DNA of 64,000 nucleotides from Halobacillus_B sp963739045 (GCA_963739045.1 CAVTYY010000011.1:124001-188000), one strand, 5' to 3'; shown: positions 9,044-18,506, numbered from the stretch's first letter. Numbers and translations: made by a program. Notes: generated from the sequence alone by a model not told the origin.

Positions 9044-9949
9044 TTATCGTTTCAAATTCACCAGTTCCTGCAGTATTTCGTCAGAAGTCGTAATAATCCG
9101 TGTGTTTGCCTGGAAACCACGCTGTGCAGTAATCATTTCAGTGAAGGAGTCGGCTAAATCTACGTTGGACATTTCTAATGCACCTGAAACCATTTGACCG
9201 GTTCCATCTTCTCCAGCTACGATCAAATCGCCTAAGTCATTAAATCCCCCATTTCCATCATCGGAAAGGCCAGCGTTATTTGTATTTCTAAAAGTATTGC
9301 TGCCGGCTTTTTGAAGGCCGCCCGGATTTGAGAATTTGGCTAATTGGATTTGTCCGGCAACCTTTGGATTTCCAGTTTCATCTACAAAGTTGACTGTGCC
9401 ATCCGTTTGGATACTAAAGCTTTGAGCATTATCTGGAATTTTAGTTATTGGACCAGTTACGATTTCCATTTGCTACTGTCGGGTTTGCCAATTAAATATT
9501 TTCCATCTCCATTGACAATTGCACCATCGCTATCTAAATAGAAATTTCCTGCTCTTGTAAAACTCAAATTAATATTTTGCAGATCACCAATCTTTCTGGC
9601 CGGGTTGCAATTCATTTCCTGGGGTACCTTCTCCCAAGACAAACATTCCATCCCCTTCAAGGGATAAGTCAAGCGGACGATTGGTCGTTTGTCGGTTTCC
9701 TTGGGTATGAATCGTATCAACGGATCCGATTTGTGAACCAAGCCCTATTTGAGAAGGGTTGATCCCGCCGCGTGTATTATTAATTGGTCCCTGAGCGCCG
9801 GACATCGATTGACTCATCGTATCTTGAAAAGTAACCCTGCCTTTTTTGTATCCATAAGTATTGACGTTTGCGATATTATTACCGATCGTATCTAATTTAG
9901 CTTGGAAACCTTTCATTCCAGAAATTCCTGAGTACATTGAACGTAGCAT
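9044..9949 (-). pseudogene. flgE: flgE flagellar hook protein gene with two compensating frameshifts
   Basis: Three pieces of one hook protein lie in order. Residues MLRSMYSGISGMKGFQAKLD to LQPGQ (9949 to about 9593) and MEIVTGPITKIP to LVNLKR (9469 to 9044) share one frame. The middle KIGDLQNINLSFTRAGNFYL to GKPDSS (about 9592-9472) is in another. The first shift behaves as one extra A in the AAA at 9593-9595; without repair a TGA follows at 9584-9586. The second behaves as one missing A at 9469-9471. If both are corrected the protein is about 301 residues with a normal hook-protein N-terminus and C-terminal helix (MITAQRGFQANTRIITTSDE). Because the rest of the operon is intact, sequencing error is a strong alternative to true inactivation. 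The ATG at 9949 was chosen because the family starts with MLRS. Confidence 0.88.
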
Positions 9950-10033
9950 TAAGCTCACATTCCTTCCCAACTAGTATTTTTTAAGCTGCTTCAATCCTTC
10001 CACAGCTTTATTGGCTTCCCTTCAGGGTCCAGC

Positions 10034-10399
10034 CTAATCTCCCATAACAATCGTGCCATTAATGTTCGTAAAAATATGAGAATTTGCATCTTCCCGCGAC
10101 ATCGCAGTTACTACCGTATTATTTTTTGTACTTACTACTAAAGTAGCGTCATTCATAACGACTAGTGAATCCGTGACTCCTTTGGACCGTGCATCTGCCA
10201 TTTTTGATGAAATTTGCTGCCATTTTGAGTCACTAATATGAATGTTACGGTCCTCTAGCCTTTGTCTGGCATGTTTACTTACATTCAACTGTTTTGTAGT
10301 TTCCATAACTTCCTGAAAAGAAACGGATTTATTTTTCGTTGATTGTTTTCCAGTAAACGAAGGTAAAGGCTGATGCAAATGATGTATTCTTGTGTTCAT
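10034..10399 (-). CDS. Flagellar operon protein of the TIGR02530 type
   Basis: The 121-residue basic protein has no membrane segment. The core (FQEVMETTKQLNVSKHARQR, then LEDRNIHISDSKW, and MNDATLVVSTKNNTVVTAM) is the pattern of the small TIGR02530 'flagellar operon protein' family of Firmicutes. Its molecular role is not known to me. Position between flgD and flgE suggests a part in hook assembly. I do not recall it at this place in B. subtilis, so it may be a lineage-specific member of the operon. Confidence 0.75.
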   Translation of the reverse strand: MNTRIHHLHQPLPSFTGKQSTKNKSVSFQEVMETTKQLNVSKHARQRLEDRNIHISDSKWQQISSKMADARSKGVTDSLVVMNDATLVVSTKNNTVVTAMSREDANSHIFTNINGTIVMGD

Positions 10400-10417
10400 A
10401 GTCGTGCCTTCCTTCTA

Positions 10418-10858
10418 TTAATCTTCTTCATTACTAACTTTCGTAATCTCTGCTACTGCTACGGAAGAACCGTCTTCAAGTACCAGGTTTGTTTGTCCAT
10501 TCGACTGGCTTACGGCTTTAACCATGCCTTCTGCCTGATGGTCAACCATACCGGTTTCTTCATTTCTTACAGGGTAAGTCACTTGTTTTCCAATAAGACT
10601 GCTGTATTGAACAACTGGCGTTCTGTTTTGACTGTTCATATAGTTCTGGAAAGATTCAGACATGTTTGTCATTTGCTCTAAACTGGAAAACTGCGTCATT
10701 TGGGAAACGAACTCTTTATCTTTCATCGGGTCTAACGGGTTTTGATTTTGCAGCTGGGCCATTAATATTTTTAAAAAGTCATCTTTTCCGAGTGTACCGT
10801 TAGAAGCGGTTTTCGGCTGCTGATTTTTCAAATAGAAAGTTGGATCAATTTTCGTCAT
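10418..10858 (-). CDS. flgD: FlgD, hook-cap scaffold protein
   Basis: The protein (146 residues from the ATG at 10858) has the FlgD N-terminal signature LGKDDFLKILMAQLQNQNPL followed by DPMKDKEFVSQMTQFSSLEQ. It is short, lacking the long C-terminal domains of enterobacterial FlgD, as usual in Bacillus. FlgD caps the growing hook. A weak AGGTGA lies 6 bases before the chosen ATG; a GTG three codons upstream (10867), immediately after the fliK stop, is the alternative. Confidence 0.93.
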   Translation of the reverse strand: MTKIDPTFYLKNQQPKTASNGTLGKDDFLKILMAQLQNQNPLDPMKDKEFVSQMTQFSSLEQMTNMSESFQNYMNSQNRTPVVQYSSLIGKQVTYPVRNEETGMVDHQAEGMVKAVSQSNGQTNLVLEDGSSVAVAEITKVSNEED

Positions 10859-10867
10859 GGTGTTCAC

Positions 10868-12385
10868 CTACACTTTCTCGTTCATCAGAATTTCCTGAAA
10901 TGACAGATCTTCTGTTTGATTGCTTTGAGTTTGCTCGTCCTCCGGCTGATTTGATTCCTGTTCTTGGGATTGCTCAAAGCCTCCATTTTCCTGCTGGTCG
11001 TCCGTATAGTAAGCTTGAGAACCTACCGGCTGGTCATTCTTTTCAATAAGGACATGCTGTGGTGAAAACATGTGCCGCAACTGCTGAATGTTACTGTCCA
11101 GCATGTCTTTAGCCGCTTGGTTACTGACCATAATTTTCACCATCATTTCACCGTTAAGCTTAGTTAAGTTGATGGTCATATCTCCAAGATTAGATGGCTT
11201 TAATTTTATCTGCAGCTGCATATCCCCTGATCTTGATGTAAAGAGCTTGCTCGATTCGATCACTCGTTCAAATTTTTGGATGAATTCTTGTTGAGAACTG
11301 GCCGCTGGTTGTTTTTGATTTACATGAATGGTAAATTGCTCAATTTTCGACATGGGCATAGAAGAGGCTGATAAGGTAGTTTGTCCTGAAGCCTTAGTAC
11401 TCTCCGCTTTGCTCGCATCCAGCTTTTCTATCGTCTGAACCATCCATTTCGCTACTTCTCTGCCGTTTATAGGTGTTTGATTATGGTATGTAGCAGGCAG
11501 GGCTGCCCGGTTTTGGAAAGTCTTCACTAAATGGGCGAATAGTTGACGCTGGACAGGCGTTCCTTGTTCTGTTACTTTATTCCAGATTTCCTGAAAAATC
11601 TGCTTGCTGTCCCCTCGTTGATTACTATTTAATTTGAGCCAATCTTTTAGCACGTCTTTGACAATAATCGCATCCTTAACAGGTAAAGACTGGAGATTAA
11701 CCTTACCGTCCTTAGACTTTTTCCCAGTCTGTGATTGGATAAAGTCCTCACTGTTTTCCATAAAGGAAGACCACAATTTTTGCAATTTCTTTTCCAGTGG
11801 TGCCGTTTCGAGCTGGTCAAGCTTTACCGGGTTAGCATTATTTACAGATGCAATTCCATTCTTGCTGACAGTCAAGGCAATCGTAGGTTTTTCTTGAACT
11901 TCAAAGTATGGAAGAATTTCCAATAATACTTCCGTCAGCTGGTGCTTCTCCTCTTGATTCAAACCCTTTTCATCCTCATGATTAATGTCAGCTAACAGCT
12001 GTTTTATTTTAATTACTAATGAAGACGGGTGGCTGGAACTATTCTCCTCATGATTAGCTGTAAGGGGCTGATCTGTTTTTCCTTCGGTTTCATTCGCCGA
12101 ATCCTTCTGTTTTTCTGTTTCGCTTTGTATTCCGCTCCCCAATCCATTCAGACTCATTCCCAGTTTATCTAACAGCTGTTTAAGCTGAGTTAATAAACGC
12201 GGAAAAGAGTGAGGATCCGCTGACAGCACTTGCGAAGCAGTATCATTTTCAGCGGAGGGCGCTGCTATGTTTGATAACAGATTTTTAAAATTATTCGTTG
12301 TTCCCTGCGTCTGGCTGGTGTTTACACTTCCAGTTATAGGGTTATGTGGAGCAGACGAAAGCAATAGAGTTAACGGGTTTCCCAA
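10868..12385 (-). CDS. fliK: FliK, hook-length control protein
   Basis: The protein of about 505 residues is long, hydrophilic and rich in Gln, Ser and Lys, as expected for a molecular ruler. The C-terminal part contains the conserved hook-control domain (SGDMQLQIKLKPSNLGDMTI, then LNGEMMVKIMVSNQAAKDML). FliK is exported, measures the hook and triggers the FlhB switch. The TTG at 12385 was chosen because AGGAGG lies 7 bases before it; an earlier in-frame TTG at 12403 overlaps that site. The gene sits between the MotE-like gene and flgD. Confidence 0.92.
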   Translation of the reverse strand: MGNPLTLLLSSAPHNPITGSVNTSQTQGTTNNFKNLLSNIAAPSAENDTASQVLSADPHSFPRLLTQLKQLLDKLGMSLNGLGSGIQSETEKQKDSANETEGKTDQPLTANHEENSSSHPSSLVIKIKQLLADINHEDEKGLNQEEKHQLTEVLLEILPYFEVQEKPTIALTVSKNGIASVNNANPVKLDQLETAPLEKKLQKLWSSFMENSEDFIQSQTGKKSKDGKVNLQSLPVKDAIIVKDVLKDWLKLNSNQRGDSKQIFQEIWNKVTEQGTPVQRQLFAHLVKTFQNRAALPATYHNQTPINGREVAKWMVQTIEKLDASKAESTKASGQTTLSASSMPMSKIEQFTIHVNQKQPAASSQQEFIQKFERVIESSKLFTSRSGDMQLQIKLKPSNLGDMTINLTKLNGEMMVKIMVSNQAAKDMLDSNIQQLRHMFSPQHVLIEKNDQPVGSQAYYTDDQQENGGFEQSQEQESNQPEDEQTQSNQTEDLSFQEILMNEKV

Positions 12386-12418
12386 TTTTTCACCTCCTTT
12401 CAAAGATTTCCTTTCATT

Positions 12419-12994
12419 CTACTGGCTGTTGCCAGCAAGCAAAGAATTAGTTATCGATGCGGCTGCATCAGGATTCATTTCCCCTAAAATTTTTCCCCTT
12501 TGCTCGCTTGGAACCTTCTCGAGTACTTGAATAGCAAGATTCTTGTCCATCTTTTCGATTATAGGAGCAGCAGATTTCTCATCCATTTCTTGAAAAGACT
12601 GGGCAACCTCTTTAATAGTACTGGTTTTATCTTTTTTTGATTCTTTAGCAGAGTCTAATTCAGATTCAAGCTTTTCCACCTGCTGATTTAATCCGTCAAT
12701 TTCTGCTTGCTTGCCATCTATCTCTTGTTTTAGCTGGGCTACCTTATCCTTGCTTGAGGTAAGGGATGACTTCAGCTGTTGTGTTTTTCTCGTATTATCA
12801 GCTTCATCTGCAGTTGTCACTACATTAGAGATCCCAGGAATCTTGTTGCCGATTTTTCCAGCGTAATCGAAAACATCTACCCCTCTGATGGTGAGGATAA
12901 TTAAGACCACAGTTATTGCAAATATAAACGGAACGACAATGATGAAAAAGAAGCTTTGCAGTTTACTACCTTTATTTTGATCTTGTTTTGCCAT
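12419..12994 (-). CDS. ylxF: YlxF, MotE-like membrane protein with coiled coil
   Basis: The 191-residue protein has a short basic N-terminus and one membrane helix (about residues 14-35, FFIIVVPFIFAITVVLIILT). A coiled coil spans about residues 75-130 (KVAQLKQEIDGKQAEIDGLN). The C-terminal helical domain resembles the MgtE N-terminal fold (MDEKSAAPIIEKMDKNLAIQ, EKVPSEQRGKILGEMNPDAA). This is the MotE/YlxF architecture found in flagellar operons, probably a motor-associated chaperone or scaffold. It lies between fliJ (4-base gap) and fliK. Confidence 0.85.
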   Translation of the reverse strand: MAKQDQNKGSKLQSFFFIIVVPFIFAITVVLIILTIRGVDVFDYAGKIGNKIPGISNVVTTADEADNTRKTQQLKSSLTSSKDKVAQLKQEIDGKQAEIDGLNQQVEKLESELDSAKESKKDKTSTIKEVAQSFQEMDEKSAAPIIEKMDKNLAIQVLEKVPSEQRGKILGEMNPDAAASITNSLLAGNSQ

Positions 12995-12998
12995 GCCA

Positions 12999-13448
12999 TC
13001 ACCTATTTTTGTAATTTAAGAATTGCTGCATTGATAATTCATCCATTTGCTTATTCTCTTCTGACTTTAACCACTTTTCCTTCCTTTCCAATTTCGCGTC
13101 AATCAGCATTTGGAATTTCTTCACTTCTACATGAGCGTTCGTAAGTTTTTCCTGTGCCGCTTCCATATGGTTCCTCGCTTCTTGAACTTTAGGCTGTAGG
13201 GCATCTACTGTCTGATCCAATCTCTCTATGTAGTGCTGGTGCTGGATAAAAGAACTCGCATTTACTTTAGAGCGGCCAATCATTCCTTGAAACTTAGCTT
13301 CAGCCTGCTCTTTTTCATCTAATAAATGAAAAAGTTTCGTTGCTACTTCTTCAAAGGACTCTACAGAATTTTGATAGGTTTTCATTTCAGCTTGCTTATC
13401 CCGTTCACGCAGTTCTTTTATTTTCTGAAAGGAATTAATACTAGCCAA
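12999..13448 (-). CDS. fliJ: FliJ, export ATPase stalk and chaperone-escort protein
   Basis: The 149-residue protein is almost entirely predicted coiled coil, rich in Lys, Glu and Gln. It has the FliJ-type N-terminus (SFQKIKELRERDKQAEMKTY) and a C-terminal helix ending MDELSMQQFLNYKNR. FliJ inserts into the FliI hexamer and contacts FlhA. The gene starts 12 bases after fliI, as in B. subtilis, which supports the call despite low sequence conservation in this family. Confidence 0.9.
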   Translation of the reverse strand: MASINSFQKIKELRERDKQAEMKTYQNSVESFEEVATKLFHLLDEKEQAEAKFQGMIGRSKVNASSFIQHQHYIERLDQTVDALQPKVQEARNHMEAAQEKLTNAHVEVKKFQMLIDAKLERKEKWLKSEENKQMDELSMQQFLNYKNR

Positions 13449-13460
13449 TGTTCATCACTC

Positions 13461-14768
13461 CTAGGTGAATAATTGAGAGAGAGCAGTCCGAGATTGTTCG
13501 AAACTAGAAGGTTCATGAACCCCTTGCTTTAATAAGCTGATAATAGGAGGGTGATGCTGGATAGCATCATCAATCTTTTTGCTGCTTCCTTTTTTGTAAG
13601 CTCCTATTTGAATAAGTTCATTATTCTCTTCATATGTAGCCAGCAGTGCTCGAAGTTCGTCTGCAGACTGGCTATGTTCTTTGGTTACGATTTGTTTCAT
13701 GACCCGGCTAATCGATTTTAAAATATTAATTGCCGGAAACTGACCTTGTTCAGCAAGTTTACGATCCAGCACAAAGTGTCCATCCAATATGCCTCTTACC
13801 GTATCAGAGATCGGTTCATTCAAATCGTCTCCGTCAACGAGTACCGTATAAAATGCGGTAATCGTTCCAAGCTTACTCGTACCTGTTCGTTCTAAAAGCT
13901 TTGGCAAAACAGCAAATACGGAAGGAGTGTACCCTTTAGTCGTCGGAGGTTCCCCAGTAGCAAGCCCTATTTCACGCTGTGCCATAGCTACCCTGGTAAC
14001 TGAATCCATCATGAGGTTAACGTCATATCCCTGTTCCCTGAAATATTCACTCACTGCCGTTGCCGTATAGGCACCTTTCATTCTCATCAGCGCAGGCTGA
14101 TCAGAGGTTGCTACCACCACTACTGATTTTCTCAGCCCTTCTTCTCCAAGGTCATTTTCAATAAATTCCCTTACTTCACGGCCTCTCTCCCCAATGAGAG
14201 CAATGACGTTAATGTCTGCTGAACTGTTTCGCGCGATCATGCCCATCAGTGTGCTCTTGCCAACACCGCTCCCTGCAAATATGCCTATCCGCTGTCCTTT
14301 TCCTACTGTCAGGAGGCTATCGATGGCCCTTACTCCTACTTGAATTGGTTCCTTTATCGTAGGCCGTGAAAGGGGGCTTGGCGGCTGTTTGTCTGTAGGA
14401 ATAGGTTTCAACCCTTTCGGTAAGCTGGTTTCATCCATAGGGCTTCCCATAGCATCAATGACTCTGCCTACTAAACCAATCCCTGCCTTAATTTGTAAAG
14501 GCTCGCCAGTCCCTTCCACTAAGCTTCCCGGCTTAATATCAGTAATTTCCTTGTAAGGCATAAGCAGCACGTTTTCATGATTAAATCCTACAACTTCTGC
14601 GGAAATGATTGATTCTTTATTAGAAGGGGTATGGATATAACAAACATCTCCAATCGATGCTTCAGGTCCTTTTGATTCAATCATTAACCCAACAACTCTA
14701 TGGATCTTTCCATATCTTTTATAGGGATCTACTCGGTCGATAGCATCTAAGTAAAGCTGTTTATTCAT
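13461..14768 (-). CDS. fliI: FliI, flagellum-specific ATPase
   Basis: The 435-residue protein has an F1-beta-like core: Walker A GSGVGKST at residues 166-173, the RGREVREFIE segment, Walker B-type MMDSVTRVAMAQREIGLATG and GEPPTTKGYTPSVF. It forms the hexamer that energises and orders substrate delivery to the export gate. The C-terminus ends FEQSRTALSQLFT. The start overlaps fliH by 8 bases. Confidence 0.97.
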   Translation of the reverse strand: MNKQLYLDAIDRVDPYKRYGKIHRVVGLMIESKGPEASIGDVCYIHTPSNKESIISAEVVGFNHENVLLMPYKEITDIKPGSLVEGTGEPLQIKAGIGLVGRVIDAMGSPMDETSLPKGLKPIPTDKQPPSPLSRPTIKEPIQVGVRAIDSLLTVGKGQRIGIFAGSGVGKSTLMGMIARNSSADINVIALIGERGREVREFIENDLGEEGLRKSVVVVATSDQPALMRMKGAYTATAVSEYFREQGYDVNLMMDSVTRVAMAQREIGLATGEPPTTKGYTPSVFAVLPKLLERTGTSKLGTITAFYTVLVDGDDLNEPISDTVRGILDGHFVLDRKLAEQGQFPAINILKSISRVMKQIVTKEHSQSADELRALLATYEENNELIQIGAYKKGSSKKIDDAIQHHPPIISLLKQGVHEPSSFEQSRTALSQLFT

Positions 14769-15528
14769 CCGGCCGTTCCTCCTGAGCTAGATCTGTTAGT
14801 CTCTCTCTTATTTCATTTAATTGACTGTCTATCCCCGCTTCTATTCTTCCAAATGGGGATTCAATCGTACAATCGTACAAGGAGAGCGACTCTCTCATAT
14901 AGACGGTTAACCTTGATCTAGAATCGATCACGGCATTTAATTCACTCGTTAAAGATTGGATAAATGGATACTGGTCTGGATTCACAAATACGCTGATCTC
15001 AGGCTGATCATGAACTTCTTTGATAACCTCTTTCACTATATTTGCAAAAATCTGCGGGTCAGATTCAATAGTTTTATGTAGGATTTTTTCTGAGCTTTTT
15101 ACCGCAATCTCGATAATTTCCTCTTCACTTGAATCCAGAACCTCATGATAGTTTTCATCGGCCTTTTTAATTAGAGAATTTGCCTGCTGAATCAAATCAT
15201 TGTATTGCTGATATCCCTCGGTTTTACCTGCTTCGAACCCATCCTTGTACCCTTTTTCTTTTGCTTCAGCTATGCGGATTTCCTTCTCCTCCAGCCACAT
15301 CTTTTTTTCCTGCTGCAGCTTTCGTCTGCTCTCCGTTAAGATTTTTTCCGCCTCGCTTTTTGCCTTCTCAAGTTCTGCCTCCGCCTGCTGATACGTAAGT
15401 TGGGCTTGCTCCCTCAGCCGTTCCTCTGACTGAGCGTCTCTTTTGGATGGGTTGCTTTCCTTAAGAGCGATTGGCTTAATCTTAATCACTTTGGACGGAA
15501 TAGAAGTATCCGAAGATAAATTAGACAA
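14761..15528 (-). CDS. fliH: FliH, regulator of the export ATPase
   Basis: The protein of about 255 residues has a long charged coiled coil (about residues 35-100, rich in Glu, Lys, Ala and Gln). The C-terminal domain has the FliH/YscL pattern (EIIEIAVKSSEKILHKTI and IVKEVIKEVHDQPEISVFVN). FliH holds FliI dimers and links them to the C ring. The TTG at 15528 has GGAGGAG 9 bases before it; the in-frame ATG at 15537 is immediately next to that site and so less likely. The gene overlaps fliG by 8 bases. Confidence 0.9.
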   Translation of the reverse strand: MSNLSSDTSIPSKVIKIKPIALKESNPSKRDAQSEERLREQAQLTYQQAEAELEKAKSEAEKILTESRRKLQQEKKMWLEEKEIRIAEAKEKGYKDGFEAGKTEGYQQYNDLIQQANSLIKKADENYHEVLDSSEEEIIEIAVKSSEKILHKTIESDPQIFANIVKEVIKEVHDQPEISVFVNPDQYPFIQSLTSELNAVIDSRSRLTVYMRESLSLYDCTIESPFGRIEAGIDSQLNEIRERLTDLAQEERPDE

Positions 15529-16534
15529 TAATGTCATCTCCTCCACCACGTGCCACAACAATTTCGCCAACATCTTCTAATCTTCTTATTGCTGTAACAA
15601 CCCTCGTCTGAGCTTCTTCTACATCTCTCAGTCTAACCGGCCCCATGACTTCCATTTCCTCCTGGAAGGTTTCGGACATGCGCTGAGACATGTTATTGAA
15701 CACAAGATCTTTTACTTCGTCACTGGAGACTTTAAGCGAAAGACGTAAATCCTCATTTTCAACTTCTCTTATTACTCGCTGGATCGCTCGATTATCAAGA
15801 GTTACGATATCCTCAAATACAAACATGCGTTTCTTGATTTCTTCCGCGAGTTCGGGATCCTGGATTTCAAGCGAATCAAGGATCGTTCGCTCAGTACTTC
15901 TGTCTACTCCATTCAAAACCTCAACAACTGCCTGGATTCCTCCGGTCTCGGTATAATCCTGAGTCACTGTTGTTGAAAGCTTCTTCTCTAAGATCTGTTC
16001 CACTTGGCTGATGATCTCTGGCGATGTAGAATCCATCGTGGCAATTCTTCTCGCTATATCCGCCTGCAATTCCTGCGGCAATTCTGATAATATTTGTCCA
16101 GACTGGGCAGCATCCAAATAGGATAATACAAGCGCAATAGTTTGAGGATGTTCATTTTGGATAAAATTAAGAATTTGTCCGGGGTCTGCTCTCCGGGCAA
16201 AATCAAAGGGTTTCACCTGCAGAGAAGAAGTCAGCCTCCCGATAATATTGGTCGCTTCTTCTGAACCGACCGCTTTCTCCAAGACGGTTCTAGCGTAACC
16301 GATCCCTCCCTGAGAGATGTAATCCTGAGCCACAGCAATCTGGTGAAATTGTTCGAGTATTTCTTCTTTTTCTTTGGAGTTAACCTTCTGCACCGATGAA
16401 ATTTCCAGTGTTAACCTTTCCATTTCTTCTTCGCTCAAGTGCTGATAAACTTGAGCGGCTACATCAGGTCCAAGAGAAATCAGCAGAACAGCAGCTTTCT
16501 GCTTTCCTGACAATCCCGTTTTCTGATAGGCCAT
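15521..16534 (-). CDS. fliG: FliG, flagellar motor switch protein
   Basis: The 337-residue protein matches B. subtilis FliG in length. It has the N-terminal FliF-binding domain (LSGKQKAAVLLISLGPDVAA), the middle EHPQTIALVLSYLDAAQSGQ (EHPQ motif) and a C-terminal charged torque helix (DEVKDLVFNNMSQRMSETFQ). It couples stator movement to rotor rotation. It follows fliF by 12 bases. No irregularity was seen. Confidence 0.97.
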   Translation of the reverse strand: MAYQKTGLSGKQKAAVLLISLGPDVAAQVYQHLSEEEMERLTLEISSVQKVNSKEKEEILEQFHQIAVAQDYISQGGIGYARTVLEKAVGSEEATNIIGRLTSSLQVKPFDFARRADPGQILNFIQNEHPQTIALVLSYLDAAQSGQILSELPQELQADIARRIATMDSTSPEIISQVEQILEKKLSTTVTQDYTETGGIQAVVEVLNGVDRSTERTILDSLEIQDPELAEEIKKRMFVFEDIVTLDNRAIQRVIREVENEDLRLSLKVSSDEVKDLVFNNMSQRMSETFQEEMEVMGPVRLRDVEEAQTRVVTAIRRLEDVGEIVVARGGGDDIIV

Positions 16535-16546
16535 TAGAAGCCCCCC

Positions 16547-18139
16547 TTAATCTTCGGCAATCCAGGTTCGCAATAATTTAGCGAAATCCTCTGGTTTATC
16601 CTTCGCCATCCTCTCAAGCTGACGGCGGCGAGCGGTTGATTCTGTTTCTTTCTCTTCGATTTCCGGTACTTCAATTGGAACTTTCTCCTGGAATATTTCT
16701 GCGTATTCCTCTTCTTCCACAGGTTTTCTCTTTCTTGCAAGCATCCAGATTAATGCCGCTATAACTACGAGCAGAACACCCCCGGCTGCATACATCCAAA
16801 TCGGCAGCCCTTTAGTGGTATCACCGAATTCCGGTTTTCCGTCAAATTCCTGAAATACGATTGACACTTTGTCAGCCGGGTTCACATCCCCATAGCTGTC
16901 ATTTACCGAGGTAGTAATCATAGAATCAAGAATGGACTGGACACTATCTTGTACCGTCTGCTGCTCCTGCTGAGAGAGAAAGGTCGGGTTCCCATCAGAG
17001 TCGACACCTTTTCTGTTGTCAATGGCTACCTGAATGCCAAGGTCTCTTACTTTATAAGGACTTTCTTCAATATTTTTTTTAATATGGTTAAATTCATTAT
17101 TTATCGTTTCTTTGGTCATCTCGTAATCACCGGAAGATCCATTTGCGTCGGACTGGTAGGAAGGGACATCCTCTTCGCCTGTTCCAGCGACCCCTCCCTG
17201 CGGGGCGCCATCTCCGGTATACGTTTCTTCTATTCGCTCTACACTCACCGGCAGACCATCCATAGTGTCGGGATCCACGGGTTCGACAATATCTTCTTCT
17301 CTGCTTTCTTTAGTGAAATCAATATCAGTGGTTACGGTAGCTACTACTTTCTGTTGGCCGATCATCATACCCAGCATCTTCTGGACACGCTGTTGAATAT
17401 CTCGTTCGATATCTTTTTTGACATTCTGCTGATATGTATAGGTACCTTCTCCACCAGAACTTGGATTATTTATGTCATAATACTTAAAGTTTTGGTCCAT
17501 GATGACGATATTGTCTTTAGGAAGATTTGGAACTGATTTGGAAGCTAGATTATATAATGCTTGAATCTGACTATTTTCAATCTGATACCCAGGCTCTACA
17601 TTTAACACAATCGAAGCAGATGCTTCCTGGGTGGAGTCAGATAAGAAGATTTTATCCTCCGGTATGTTTATCATGACTTTCGCATCTTGAATGCCTGTGA
17701 TTCCTTTAATTAAGTTCGCTAGCTCGGACTGCATGGCATCCACTTTAATCACGTTAAACTCGTTATCCGTCATTCCCCATGAAGTATTGTCACTAAAAAA
17801 ACTGTAATCTATGCTTCCGCTGTTGGGAATCCCGGCACCGGCTAAGTCAACGAGCAGTGACTCTGCTTGAGCTTCAGGCACTTTGATCGACTTCCCTTGT
17901 TGACTAAGCTCGTAATTGACCCCTCGGGTATCAAGTTCAGCTTTCACCTGACCGACTTCCTGCAAAGTCATATCCGTGTATAGGGGCACCATTTTCGTCC
18001 TAGTTGCAAATATAGTTAAAAGTACGATAAGGACAATTACCCCAAAAATTGACCCTGCCATCACACCCTTTTGCGATTTTGTTCGTTTATTCCAATAAGT
18101 TACCAGTTTATCTTTGTATAAAATAAATTTTTCTTTCAT
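16547..18139 (-). CDS. fliF: FliF, MS-ring protein
   Basis: The 530-residue protein has two membrane helices, at about residues 25-47 and 450-470. Between them are ring-building motifs and MINIPEDKIFLSDSTQEASA of the YscJ/FliF domain. The C-terminal tail (LERMAKDKPEDFAKLLRTWI) binds FliG. FliF is the base on which the flagellum is built. The periplasm-side region contains an acidic, Gly-rich insertion (about residues 290-340), common in Bacilli. It lies between fliE and fliG. Confidence 0.96.
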   Translation of the reverse strand: MKEKFILYKDKLVTYWNKRTKSQKGVMAGSIFGVIVLIVLLTIFATRTKMVPLYTDMTLQEVGQVKAELDTRGVNYELSQQGKSIKVPEAQAESLLVDLAGAGIPNSGSIDYSFFSDNTSWGMTDNEFNVIKVDAMQSELANLIKGITGIQDAKVMINIPEDKIFLSDSTQEASASIVLNVEPGYQIENSQIQALYNLASKSVPNLPKDNIVIMDQNFKYYDINNPSSGGEGTYTYQQNVKKDIERDIQQRVQKMLGMMIGQQKVVATVTTDIDFTKESREEDIVEPVDPDTMDGLPVSVERIEETYTGDGAPQGGVAGTGEEDVPSYQSDANGSSGDYEMTKETINNEFNHIKKNIEESPYKVRDLGIQVAIDNRKGVDSDGNPTFLSQQEQQTVQDSVQSILDSMITTSVNDSYGDVNPADKVSIVFQEFDGKPEFGDTTKGLPIWMYAAGGVLLVVIAALIWMLARKRKPVEEEEYAEIFQEKVPIEVPEIEEKETESTARRRQLERMAKDKPEDFAKLLRTWIAED

Positions 18140-18194
18140 ATTTGCCCCCAGAAAAAACAGAAATTAAGAGAATGATATAGTGCAAATATTACTG

Positions 18195-18506
18195 TTATAC
18201 CTGCATTCTCATCATTTCCTTATAGGCATCAATAACTTTACTCTGCATTTCTACTGCTGTCTGCATCGTGATGCTTGCCTTTTGAGCGGTAACCATCACA
18301 TCGTGCAGGTCATTAACTTCTCCACGAGCTAATGCTTCCGTTTTTTTGTTAGCTTCCACCTGCGAATGGTTTAAGCTGCCTACCGCTTTTTTCAGACTGT
18401 CCGCAAAGTTAGAATGAGCTTCACTCGGAGTGACTGCTTTTGTACTTCCCTCAGCAAATTGCTGCTTGAATGTTGGACTTGTAATCATTTTGCTGGCATT
18501 TATCAT
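18195..18506 (-). CDS. fliE: FliE, MS-ring to rod junction protein
   Basis: The 103-residue protein has the FliE C-terminal pattern (VNDLHDVMVTAQKASITMQT followed by KVIDAYKEMMRMQV). FliE joins the MS ring to the rod and opens export of rod proteins. It lies 14 bases after flgC and before fliF, the standard flgB-flgC-fliE order. Confidence 0.95.
   Translation of the reverse strand: MINASKMITSPTFKQQFAEGSTKAVTPSEAHSNFADSLKKAVGSLNHSQVEANKKTEALARGEVNDLHDVMVTAQKASITMQTAVEMQSKVIDAYKEMMRMQV

Noticed and set aside
9457..9741. 94-codon frame treated as a separate gene, or programmed frameshifting in flgE
   Set aside because: The frame is simply the middle of flgE. The shift sites are short AAA tracts without a slippery heptamer, stimulatory stem or internal ribosome site.
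16949..17536. 195-codon plus-strand frame opposite fliF
   Set aside because: It is long only because of fliF codon usage; there is no plausible start site and no family resemblance.
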